This document shows positions 40,874-48,703 of a stretch of 64,000 nt of DNA, in pieces. Below the pieces are notes generated by a model. It saw only the letters and a list, made by a program, of their open reading frames with translations. It was not told the origin of the DNA and did not search any database. A program made the position numbers and the translations under genes. The stretch covers positions 1 through 64,000 of the forward strand of contig DANJ01000007.1 of the NCBI GenBank assembly GCA_002497285.1. The letters run 5' to 3'. The stretch comes from Candidatus Pacearchaeota archaeon UBA92 (lineage in GTDB: Archaea; Nanobdellota; Nanobdellia; Pacearchaeales; GW2011-AR1). How positions within the stretch are numbered: the stretch's first letter is position 1; each line of letters begins with the position of its first letter.

Positions 40874-41926
40874 TTAAAAGACACTTCCGCCCATATCCTT
40901 TAGCTTCTTTTCCATATCTGCAAGATGAGTCATCCAAGTTATATTGTAATGGATTGGATGATCCAAATCAACAAGCTTTCCCCCAGAATCAAGATGCTTC
41001 TTTATTTTTAGGGCCATATTCCTTGCAGATTCTTCAACAGAAACAAGATATTTGAAATCCATTGCCTTTTCAAGTTTTTTCCCAGATAATTTATAACTTC
41101 TATCAATTCTTCCAGGTTCATAATCTACTTCAACATTAACATCTACTATTCCCTTAAGCGCACTCTTAACTCTATGGGCTAATTCCAATACTTGATAATT
41201 TCCGGAACACACATTAAATATCTGCCCCTTTACAACTTCTTCAGGAGCTTCAAGACAGGCTATATGTGCCCTCGCGACATCTCGTACGTCTACTAATGGC
41301 CTCCACTGTGTTCCTCCACAAAACACATTAAGCTTTCCGTCAGTAAATGCCTTTTTCACAAAAGTATTAATTACCAAATCGTATCTCATTCTAGGACTAT
41401 AACCATAAACCGTTCCTTGTCTCAATATAACTGGGCAAAATTCAGGATGCTCTTTAGCCAGTGCAAGCAATACTTTCTCTCCCTCATATTTAGAGGTGGA
41501 ATATGCAGCTATTGGCTCAACAGGTGTTTCTTCATCTTGCATCTCATCACTCGCCCTCAATCCTTTATCATATATTGAGGCACTAGAAGCATAAGTCAGT
41601 TTTTTTATCCCCTTTTCTATACACGCTTCAGCAAGAGCTCTTGTTCCTTCCCTATTCATTTCCATATTCGCCTTTGGATTAAATTCAGCAGTAGGGTCAT
41701 TTGAAAATCCCGCAAGATGTATAACTGCATTAACATCGTTTAATATTTCTTTATCAAATTTTCTTATATCTCCTTGTACTATCTCAATTCTGCTTTGATA
41801 ATCTTTCAAATAATTACTTCCAAAATATAATTTATCATAAACTTTTACCGTATGCCCCTTTTGAATAAGCTCCGAAATAACTGTTGCCCCTATATATCCT
41901 GCGCCTCCTGTAACAAGTATTTTCAT
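40874..41926 (-). CDS. NAD-dependent nucleotide-sugar epimerase/dehydratase (extended SDR)
   Basis: 350 residues. VTGGAGYIGATVISEL is the NAD loop, SSASIYD and AAYSTSKYEGEKVLL the serine and Y-x3-K active site, and WRPLVDVRDVARAHI the sugar-binding segment. Family members include UDP-glucose 4-epimerases and GDP-mannose dehydratases; a 4-epimerase is most likely. The ATG overlaps the upstream RmlD-RmlC stop (4 bases), so the product may follow that sugar. Confidence 0.85.
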   Translation of the reverse strand: MKILVTGGAGYIGATVISELIQKGHTVKVYDKLYFGSNYLKDYQSRIEIVQGDIRKFDKEILNDVNAVIHLAGFSNDPTAEFNPKANMEMNREGTRALAEACIEKGIKKLTYASSASIYDKGLRASDEMQDEETPVEPIAAYSTSKYEGEKVLLALAKEHPEFCPVILRQGTVYGYSPRMRYDLVINTFVKKAFTDGKLNVFCGGTQWRPLVDVRDVARAHIACLEAPEEVVKGQIFNVCSGNYQVLELAHRVKSALKGIVDVNVEVDYEPGRIDRSYKLSGKKLEKAMDFKYLVSVEESARNMALKIKKHLDSGGKLVDLDHPIHYNITWMTHLADMEKKLKDMGGSVF

Positions 41927-43365
41927 TTGTTCATTCTGAAATTTTCAGCCTCCTCTCTTTTAGCCCATTCAGAAAGTGTTTGTGCAACTTTATCTTTCTC
42001 AGAAACTATTGGCTCACTCACAGGCCATTCAATTCCAATAGCTGGATCATTCCATAATATTCCAGATTCTCCTTTAGGATTATAAGTGCTTGAACATTTA
42101 TACTGAACTTCTGCATAATCAGAAAGAACACAGAATCCTCTAGCAAATCCAGGAGGAGCCCATACTTGTTTTTTATTTTTTTCAGAAGCCGTTTCTCCAA
42201 ACCATTTCCCAAAAGTCGGAGAATCTTTTCTTATATCAACTGCAACTAAAAATGCTTCTCCCTTAGTAACTCTCATTAGTTTGCCCATCGGAGGCTCCCA
42301 TTGAAAATGAAGCCCTCTTAAGACATTTTTAACAGAACCTGAATGGCTATCCTGAACAAAATCTCTATCTATTCCAAGTTCAGAAAGTTTATCTTTTCTA
42401 TAAGATTCCATAAAGAATCCTCTATTGTCCTCAAAGACTTTTGGCACTATAACAAGTCCACCATTCAAAAATTCTTTCTCTATTGTGAAGCCCATTTTAG
42501 ATTTTTGTAAATATTCCCTCAGAGCCTCTTTCCAAGGTCTCATTTCAGAGAGACCTGCCTTTTTAAGATTTATGCTAGTTAATGGGGTGTATCTAGGCCT
42601 CTGCGCTTTGTCAGGCAAAGCATTCATCTCATCAACACTAATTCGGTCTATTCTTGGAAATAGTCCTTCTATCTTACAGATTTCTTCAGCAAGTTCATAA
42701 ACAGAGCAACTTCCGGAATTGGCAATATGATAAACCCCATATTCATTAGTCTTTATCAACTCAGATATCTTTTTGGCAAGATCATATGTAAATGTAGGAG
42801 AAATTTTGTTATCGAAAACAGCTTTCATTTCCCCCTTCTTTCCTGCATTTAACAAAGTATTAATGAGATTCGATTTTTTCTGACTTCCAGAAGAAAGTCC
42901 ATAAAGATAAGATGTTCTAATAATAAAGTGTTTTGAGTTATTTCTAGCAGCATATTCTCCTTCAAGTTTAGACTTTCCATAAGCATTTATTGGATTTGGC
43001 AAATCTTCTTCATTATAAGGTTCGTCTTTTTTACCATCAAAAACATAATCTGTACTAACAGTAACAAAAACAATACCTTTCTCTTTACAAATTTTTGACA
43101 GGTTATTAACCGCTACAACATTTACCGAATAAGCCTTTTTCTGTTCTTTTTCGCATAAATCAACTTGATGAAAAGCAGAAGTATTTATTACCACATCAGG
43201 AATGTATTTATCTATACATCTCTGAACGGATGGGTGATCTTCAACATCCAGGAATTCGCCAAATTCAGGATTACGAAATACAGGAAAGACAGCATTCTCT
43301 TTGCTTAAAATCCTGACTAAATCGCTTCCGAGCTGGCCATTAGCTCCAATTACAAGAACTTTCAT
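41923..43365 (-). CDS. Fused dTDP-4-dehydrorhamnose reductase and 3,5-epimerase (RmlD-RmlC)
   Basis: 480 residues. Residues 1 to about 285 are RmlD: VIGANGQLGSDLV, STDYVFDGKKDEPY and YGKSKLEGEY (Y-x3-K). About 292-480 are RmlC: VFEDNRGFFMESYRKD, HSGSVKNVLRGLHFQ (catalytic histidine), and WAPPGFARGFCVLS. Together they perform the last two steps from dTDP-4-keto-6-deoxyglucose to dTDP-L-rhamnose-type sugars. rmlA and rmlB are 7 kb away on the same strand. It leads the minus-strand run and has its own TATA box. Confidence 0.92.
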   Translation of the reverse strand: MKVLVIGANGQLGSDLVRILSKENAVFPVFRNPEFGEFLDVEDHPSVQRCIDKYIPDVVINTSAFHQVDLCEKEQKKAYSVNVVAVNNLSKICKEKGIVFVTVSTDYVFDGKKDEPYNEEDLPNPINAYGKSKLEGEYAARNNSKHFIIRTSYLYGLSSGSQKKSNLINTLLNAGKKGEMKAVFDNKISPTFTYDLAKKISELIKTNEYGVYHIANSGSCSVYELAEEICKIEGLFPRIDRISVDEMNALPDKAQRPRYTPLTSINLKKAGLSEMRPWKEALREYLQKSKMGFTIEKEFLNGGLVIVPKVFEDNRGFFMESYRKDKLSELGIDRDFVQDSHSGSVKNVLRGLHFQWEPPMGKLMRVTKGEAFLVAVDIRKDSPTFGKWFGETASEKNKKQVWAPPGFARGFCVLSDYAEVQYKCSSTYNPKGESGILWNDPAIGIEWPVSEPIVSEKDKVAQTLSEWAKREEAENFRMNK

Positions 43366-43387
43366 AAGGTTATCTTAAAAGCATAAC

Positions 43388-43394
43388 TTAAAAA
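43388..43394 (-). promoter_or_regulatory. TATA box of the RmlD-RmlC run
   Basis: TTAAAAA (plus reading) is centred 26 bases before the ATG at 43365. Confidence 0.4.
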
Positions 43395-43423
43395 GATTCT
43401 CGTTGTTTATCACATACTTAACA

Positions 43424-43431
43424 TTTATAAA
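43424..43431 (+). promoter_or_regulatory. TATA box of the GT4 gene
   Basis: TTTATAAA is centred 25.5 bases before the ATG at 43453. Confidence 0.5.
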
Positions 43432-43452
43432 CGAACTGAATGAAGAATTTTA

Positions 43453-44559
43453 ATGAAAATACTTGAATTAACAAATTATTCCTCAGGAATCTGCGGAGTA
43501 TGGGCAAGAGTCAAGGAAGAAGCCAATAGACTGTCAAAAAATCACGAAGTGATGGTTTTTTCTTCAGACCGGATTAAAGGTGAAAATGGGACAGCGATTA
43601 GCGAAGAGAAAATTGGAAAGGTAAAAATCAAGAGATTCAAAGCGAAGAATTTAGGAGGCGAAAGTTTTATGTCCTGGGCATTTGAGAAAGAAGCAATAAA
43701 GTTTCATCCAGACATAATAATTGCTCATTCTTACAGGCATATCCACACCCTTCGAGCATTGCTTGTCGCCAGAAAAATAAAAGCAAGAGTTTTTCTAGTA
43801 ACTCATGCCCCATTTGAAAGAACTGGAAGTAGAGGACAAAAAGGCAATATTATAGTTTATTTCTATGACCAATTTGTAGGTAGAATTACCCTTAGCAAGT
43901 TTAACAAGGTTCTTTCAATAACCAAATGGGAAAAGCCCCATCTGCTCAATTTAGGTTTAAGTGAAAAGAATATTAGCTATATTCCAAACGGGATACCTGA
44001 AGAGTTTTTTACGCAGAAGAGAAGCAAGGAAGAAAACAGAATACTTTTTCTAGGACGAATAGCCCCTATAAAAAACCTAGAAGTCCTAATAAAATCTGTT
44101 CAATACATCGAGAATAAAAAGATAAAACTTGAATTAGTGGGTCCAGAAGAAAAAGAGTATTCAAATTTCTTAAAAAAATTAGTCAAAGATTTAAATTTAT
44201 CAGACAGGATAATTTTTTCAAAACCGATTTACAAAACTAAAGAAAAGATAGAAAAAATAGATTCTGCAAGAATCTTTGTCCTGCCTTCAAAAAGCGAAGG
44301 TATGTCTCAGTCTCTAATAGAAGCAATGGCCAGAGAAAAAATAGTTATTGCAAGCGACAACAAGGCTTCAACTGATTTAATAGAAGATGGGAAAAACGGG
44401 CTTATTTTCAGTACTTATAACGAAAAGGATTTGGCAGAGAAGATAAACAAGGCATTATCTGGAAAACTAAATAATATAAGGAAGGAGGCAAAAAAATCAG
44501 TAGAAAAGTTCGATTGGAAGGAAATCCTCAAAAAAATTGAAGATTTACTAGGTCCTTAG
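43453..44559 (+). CDS. Family 4 glycosyltransferase
   Basis: 368 residues, GT-B fold. FLGRIAPIKNLEVLIKSV marks the donor domain start (about 199), ELVGPEEKEYSNF follows, and PSKSEGMSQSLIEAMARE is the E-x7-E nucleotide-sugar motif. The N-terminal half has HAPFERTGSRG, probably at the acceptor site. A retaining transferase, sugar unknown. It overlaps convergent queC by 12 bases. Confidence 0.88.
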   Translation: MKILELTNYSSGICGVWARVKEEANRLSKNHEVMVFSSDRIKGENGTAISEEKIGKVKIKRFKAKNLGGESFMSWAFEKEAIKFHPDIIIAHSYRHIHTLRALLVARKIKARVFLVTHAPFERTGSRGQKGNIIVYFYDQFVGRITLSKFNKVLSITKWEKPHLLNLGLSEKNISYIPNGIPEEFFTQKRSKEENRILFLGRIAPIKNLEVLIKSVQYIENKKIKLELVGPEEKEYSNFLKKLVKDLNLSDRIIFSKPIYKTKEKIEKIDSARIFVLPSKSEGMSQSLIEAMAREKIVIASDNKASTDLIEDGKNGLIFSTYNEKDLAEKINKALSGKLNNIRKEAKKSVEKFDWKEILKKIEDLLGP

Positions 44560-45243
44560 ATAATCAGTATAATCTTTTTCATTTGCCCAATAAAATCCCT
44601 GCTGTCTTAGTCTACAGGCAAGGCAGGTTCCACAATGTTTCTCCAAATCAAGATAACAGCTAAATGTTTTGTGAAAGTCAACACCAATTTTTCTACCTAA
44701 CTGAATTATATCTTCCTTATCCATTTTTATTAAAGGCGCAATTAATTTAGACTTCCCAAATGTAGCAACTTTTTGCAAATTATTAATCTTTTCAACAAAT
44801 TTAGGGCTTGTATCTGGATATCCATCACTACCTTCATTTTTGAATCCAATGAATACATCACTATTCTTCCCATCTTTAACAAAAAACGAGTCGGCCAATG
44901 AAAAGGCATAACTTAGAAAAACAGCATTTCTCGCAGGAACATAATATTTTTTAGATTCTTTATTAGTATTTCCCAAGTCTTTTTTTTGCAATTTTTTTGC
45001 AATTTTTTTAGTGTTTATCAAGGAATTAGATATTTTGCCTAATTCTCGAAGGTTCAATTCAACAAAATCAGCCTCAAGATTTTTAGCACACAATTTAGAA
45101 TATTTTCTCTCATTTTCCAGAGCCCTTTGTCCATAATTAAAGAACAAAATTATTAATTTATCATATTTCAACCCTTTCTTGACATAATAAGCAGTAACAA
45201 CACTATCAAGACCGCCAGAGCACAAAATTATTGCTTTTTTCAC
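44548..45243 (-). CDS. queC: 7-cyano-7-deazaguanine synthase (QueC)
   Basis: 231 residues. Makes preQ0 from 7-carboxy-7-deazaguanine, ammonia and ATP, used in archaea for archaeosine at G15 of tRNA. LCSGGLDSVV is the PP-loop, YVPARNAVFLSYA and GSDGYPDTSPKFVEK are QueC-specific, and CYLDLEKHCGTCLACR holds the zinc cysteines. It starts with GTG at 45243; the TATA box shared with 45294 is 25.5 bases upstream. No other deazapurine genes are in the window. Confidence 0.93.
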   Translation of the reverse strand: MKKAIILCSGGLDSVVTAYYVKKGLKYDKLIILFFNYGQRALENERKYSKLCAKNLEADFVELNLRELGKISNSLINTKKIAKKLQKKDLGNTNKESKKYYVPARNAVFLSYAFSLADSFFVKDGKNSDVFIGFKNEGSDGYPDTSPKFVEKINNLQKVATFGKSKLIAPLIKMDKEDIIQLGRKIGVDFHKTFSCYLDLEKHCGTCLACRLRQQGFYWANEKDYTDYLRT

Positions 45244-45264
45244 TATATTTCGGGCTCAATAAAC

Positions 45265-45272
45265 TTTATAAG
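45265..45272. promoter_or_regulatory. Shared TATA box for queC and the divergent mini-protein
   Basis: TTTATAAG (reverse CTTATAAA) has its centre exactly 25.5 bases from the queC GTG on the minus strand and 25.5 bases from the ATG at 45294 on the plus strand. Confidence 0.55.
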
Positions 45273-45293
45273 TTTAATTTAGCAGGCTAATTC

Positions 45294-45488
45294 ATGAAAA
45301 AGAAAGCCGAAGAGATAAAGAAAGGGGATAAGATTATTATAGGCGGGGAAGAATTAATCGTGCAAAATGTTGAATCTTCAGATATAGGAAAACAGGGGAC
45401 AAAGAAGTGTAGGATAGAAGCCAGAAAAGGAGACGGAGAAATTGTTATTATCATAAGACCTGCAGACTATCCATTTTCCTGCACCTAA
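45294..45488 (+). CDS. Mini-protein resembling the N-terminal domain of aIF5A
   Basis: 64 residues, one predicted SH3-like barrel. KKGDKIIIGGEELIVQNVES followed by IGKQGTKKCRIEAR follows the pattern of archaeal translation factor 5A (I-x-G-E-x-x-x-V...GKHGSAK-x-R), in which the lysine of the loop is hypusinated. Here the loop is GKQGTKK, and the C-terminal OB domain is absent, so the chain is half size. It may bind RNA, or compete with aIF5A; both are guesses. It shares the promoter with queC and abuts the first GT2 (stop at 45488, ATG at 45489). Confidence 0.6.
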   Translation: MKKKAEEIKKGDKIIIGGEELIVQNVESSDIGKQGTKKCRIEARKGDGEIVIIIRPADYPFSCT

Positions 45489-46391
45489 ATGATAGACATA
45501 ATTATTACTTCTTATAACGAACCTAAAGCCACACTTAGGGCAGTAAATGCATTTCTTAATCAGAAATCCACAGATAATTTCAGAATCACTGTAGTTGACC
45601 CATTTCCAGAAGTTGGAAATTTTTTAAAAGCGAACATAAAGAGTAAAAAGTTTAACTTTTACCTTGACACTGGAGAAGGTAAGGGGTACGCCTTAAATAT
45701 TTTATTTCAAGAATATCATTCAAAAAATAAAGATGATATTTTTATTCTAACCGATGGGGATGTTTACGTTTCTCCAAATGCTCTTTCAGAGATCTTGAAC
45801 AAGTTCAAAGATAATCGTGTAGGTTGTGTAACTGGAAAACCAATCGCCTTAGAATCCAAAGACAACAAGTATCAGTATTGGTCTTATCTCGCATTTAAAG
45901 GAATACATAGATTTAGGAAAAATCTCGCAATAAAGAAGAAATTTTTTGAGTGCTCTGGATATCTTTTTGCGATAAGGAAAGGCGTTATATTAGATTTTCC
46001 AACACAAACGTCAGAAGATTCTATCATCCCATATTTATTTTGGAAAAAAGGGTATTTAATAGATTATGCAGATAATGCAGAGGTATATGTAAAAAACCCT
46101 GGAAATTGGAATGACTGGCTAAATCAAAAAGTTAGAAACATAAAAGCCCATGAGAATTTGAATAAAATTGCTCCTGATATGCATAGGACAAAATCATTAT
46201 TCAATGAAATAAAAGAAGGTTTATTCTTTGCAATCAAACAACCCTCTAATTTTAAGGAACTGATCTGGGCTTTCCAATTATATCCTGCACGATTATATAT
46301 TTATTACAAGGCTTTCAAGGAAATGAAAAAAAGATCATATCAGGATGGATGGAGAGAAACCGAAATAAATTCCACAAAGCCCATGGATTGA
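45489..46391 (+). CDS. Family 2 glycosyltransferase (first tandem copy)
   Basis: 300 residues, GT-A fold. IIITSYNEPKATLRAVNAFL begins the nucleotide site; LTDGDVYVSP is the metal D-x-D and TSEDSIIPYLFWKKG the catalytic E-D region. The C-terminal part (about 230-290) has amphipathic and hydrophobic stretches with FKELIWAFQLYPARLYIYYK. The next gene is a paralogue. The two overlap by one base (TGATG). Confidence 0.85.
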   Translation: MIDIIITSYNEPKATLRAVNAFLNQKSTDNFRITVVDPFPEVGNFLKANIKSKKFNFYLDTGEGKGYALNILFQEYHSKNKDDIFILTDGDVYVSPNALSEILNKFKDNRVGCVTGKPIALESKDNKYQYWSYLAFKGIHRFRKNLAIKKKFFECSGYLFAIRKGVILDFPTQTSEDSIIPYLFWKKGYLIDYADNAEVYVKNPGNWNDWLNQKVRNIKAHENLNKIAPDMHRTKSLFNEIKEGLFFAIKQPSNFKELIWAFQLYPARLYIYYKAFKEMKKRSYQDGWRETEINSTKPMD

Positions 46392-47266
46392 TGGTTTCAG
46401 TTGTAATAACTTCTTTTAAAGAGCCTCAAACTATCGGAAAAGCAATAAATGCATTTCTTAATCAAGATAATTTTAATATTATTAAAGAAATAATTGTGGT
46501 TGCTCCTGACGATGAGACTTTAGACGTTGCTAAAAAAATGTCTAAAGAAAACAAGAAAGTTAAGTTTCTTAAAGATCCAGGAAAAGGAAAACCGACTGCA
46601 CTCAACTTAGTTATTCCAAAAACTCAATCAGGTATAATAGTTTTAAGTGATGGTGATGTCCAAGTTGATAAATTCGCAGTAAATGTTCTTCTAAAAGCTT
46701 TTAGGAATGATGTTGGGGCTGTTTCTGGAAGAGTAATCCAATCAAATGAAGGAGACGGACTTTTTGAATACTGGGCAAAAGTTTCTGCAAACGCAATGGA
46801 CACATCAAGAAGAAAGAAAATTAACTTTTGTACTGGTTACCTATATGCGATAAGAAAAAAACTCTATAGCCCAATACCCCTGGATATTTTTGCAGATGAT
46901 GCTTATATTTCTTTAAGCATATTAAGAAAAGGTAAGAACATAATCTATGAACCCCAAGCTAAGGTTTATGTGAGGTATCCAGATAATCTAATAGATTGGA
47001 TAAGGCAAAAAAAGAGAACTGCTGGTAAAATCTACCAACTTAACAAATATTTCAAAATAAAAAAGGAGAGAGAATTTATTTCAGAATTAAAGTCTGGGCT
47101 TATCTCCTTAAACATGATAAAGATCCTAAAACATATACCCTATTTAATTTTTCTAGCCATAATGAGACTTTATATCTGGTTTAGGATATTTTTTGACTTT
47201 AGGCTTAGAAAAAGAAAGTTTGAAAAGGTTTGGCTTAGACCGATTTCAACCAAGAAAAGTTTTTAA
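46391..47266 (+). CDS. Family 2 glycosyltransferase (second tandem copy)
   Basis: 291 residues from the ATG at 46391; an in-frame ATG at 46349 lies inside the previous gene. VVITSFKEPQTIGKAINAFL, LSDGDVQVDKF (D-x-D) and FADDAYISLSILRKG align one for one with the motifs of the first copy. The C-terminal segment LKHIPYLIFLAIMRLYIWF is a membrane span. The pair arose by tandem duplication and likely adds two related sugars in succession. Confidence 0.85.
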   Translation: MVSVVITSFKEPQTIGKAINAFLNQDNFNIIKEIIVVAPDDETLDVAKKMSKENKKVKFLKDPGKGKPTALNLVIPKTQSGIIVLSDGDVQVDKFAVNVLLKAFRNDVGAVSGRVIQSNEGDGLFEYWAKVSANAMDTSRRKKINFCTGYLYAIRKKLYSPIPLDIFADDAYISLSILRKGKNIIYEPQAKVYVRYPDNLIDWIRQKKRTAGKIYQLNKYFKIKKEREFISELKSGLISLNMIKILKHIPYLIFLAIMRLYIWFRIFFDFRLRKRKFEKVWLRPISTKKSF

Positions 47267-47653
47267 TTTTTCGTTAAGCTCGTTTAAACTGCTTACTATT
47301 TCCATTGAGCCTATCAAGATAGCACTCAAATATTCAAGGGCATTTTCAATAGGTTCATCTGTTTTGATGCCTATAGCCGGAATATTATTAGCATAAGCAT
47401 AGCCAAGTTCCCACGCAGTGCCAGCACCAACATGCAAGCCATCAAGAGCAGCAACAACCAATTTAACATCTTTAAATCCTTTTTTTATATCTCCTTCAAA
47501 AATTCTATCTATATCATTAATTCCTTTGACAATACCGACATCCCTATGTGGTAAAAATGTCTCAAATCCAAGATTCTTGCAAATTTTATCTATTTCTTCT
47601 AAGAGATTTATCTCACTAGTATTGCCAAGTTTTCCCGCAATGTAGATTTTCAT
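47246..47653 (-). CDS. Nucleoside 2-deoxyribosyltransferase-like protein
   Basis: 135 residues. KIYIAGKL at the start and VVAALDGLHVGAGTAWELGYA carry the family nucleophile (the glutamate in WELGYA) and substrate aspartate. Typical members exchange the base of deoxynucleosides or hydrolyse deoxynucleotides (DNPH1). It lies in opposite orientation to two GT genes and overlaps the tandem GT2 by 21 bases. A link to glycans is not apparent; nucleotide salvage is more probable. Confidence 0.8.
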   Translation of the reverse strand: MKIYIAGKLGNTSEINLLEEIDKICKNLGFETFLPHRDVGIVKGINDIDRIFEGDIKKGFKDVKLVVAALDGLHVGAGTAWELGYAYANNIPAIGIKTDEPIENALEYLSAILIGSMEIVSSLNELNEKLKTFLG

Positions 47654-47674
47654 AAAAATCCTTTAATTTCTCGA

Positions 47675-47682
47675 TTTAAATA
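47675..47682 (-). promoter_or_regulatory. TATA box of the deoxyribosyltransferase-like gene
   Basis: TTTAAATA is centred 25.5 bases before the ATG at 47653. Confidence 0.4.
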
Positions 47683-47693
47683 AGTTCACAATG

Positions 47694-47700
47694 TTTAAAA
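47694..47700 (+). promoter_or_regulatory. TATA box of the GT9 gene
   Basis: TTTAAAA is centred 26 bases before the ATG at 47723. Confidence 0.45.
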
Positions 47701-47722
47701 GATAAGTTATTTTAGATTTTTT

Positions 47723-48703
47723 ATGACTCAAAAGATACTGGTAATAAAACTCGGAGCAAAGGGAGATGTTATAAGAACTCTTTCTATTCTCCCGGCAATG
47801 AAGAAGAAATTTCCAGAATCCGAAATAACTTGGATTACCAAATCAAATATTTCTGATTTATTAGGGAAAGTGGAAAACATAGACAGAGTTTTAACGATTC
47901 CCTTAGATTTAAATGAAGAATTTGATATTCTATACAATTTAGATATAGAAAAAGAAGCGACAGATTTAGCAATAAATATAAAATCAAATAAAAAATATGG
48001 CTTCTATTCAGAGGGAGGGTATCCTGCAGCTTTTAACATGGGAACTGAGTATTATCTAAATACGTTATTCGATGACGAACTAAAGAAGAATAACAAAAAA
48101 ACATATCAGGAAATGATATTTGAACTAGCTGAACTACCTTATGATAAGGAACTTTGTGGGATAAGTCTTACAGAAGAATCTACAAAATATGCCCAGGATT
48201 TTCTAAAATTGAATAATCTCGATAACAAGAAAATAATAGGTCTTCACATGGGCTCATCTCCAAGATGGCCTTCTAAAGCTTGGTCAGAGGAGAGGGTAAA
48301 AGAGTTTATCAAAAAAGCAGGAGACAAAGGATACAAAATAATCCTTTTTGGAGGCCCAGATGAAATAGAATCTCATCCTAAAATAATAGAAGAACTAAAA
48401 TTAGAAGGATACCCTGTAGCAAGAAATAACCCTTTCAATTCAAATTCAGAATTTGCTTCATTAATAAACTTGTGCGATAAGGTGGTCTGTTCAGATAGTT
48501 TTGCACTCCATATTGCCCTCGCGTTAAAAAAAGAAGTAATCGGCCTTTTTTTCTGTACCTCTCCAGATGAAGTTGAAGATTACGGGCTTCTAAAAAAAAT
48601 TATAGCCACAAGGATATATGAATTTTTTCCTGAAAAAATGAATCTTTATGATGAAGATTTAGTCAAAAGTATTTCTGCAGATGAAGTCCTCAAAAATATT
48701 TAA
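47723..48703 (+). CDS. Family 9 glycosyltransferase (heptosyltransferase type)
   Basis: 326 residues. ILVIKLGAKGDVIRTLSILP is the signature opening of GT9 (L-G-x-x-G-D-x-x-x-T/R). HMGSSPRWPSKAWSEERVKE gives the core region, and CSDSFALHIALALKKEVIGLF the D-x-x-x-x-H-x-A-x-A-L donor loop. GT9 enzymes mainly transfer heptose from ADP- or GDP-heptose, so this gene is the natural user of the 5047-7921 pathway. It is separated from that set by 40 kb and has its own promoter. Confidence 0.88.
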   Translation: MTQKILVIKLGAKGDVIRTLSILPAMKKKFPESEITWITKSNISDLLGKVENIDRVLTIPLDLNEEFDILYNLDIEKEATDLAINIKSNKKYGFYSEGGYPAAFNMGTEYYLNTLFDDELKKNNKKTYQEMIFELAELPYDKELCGISLTEESTKYAQDFLKLNNLDNKKIIGLHMGSSPRWPSKAWSEERVKEFIKKAGDKGYKIILFGGPDEIESHPKIIEELKLEGYPVARNNPFNSNSEFASLINLCDKVVCSDSFALHIALALKKEVIGLFFCTSPDEVEDYGLLKKIIATRIYEFFPEKMNLYDEDLVKSISADEVLKNI

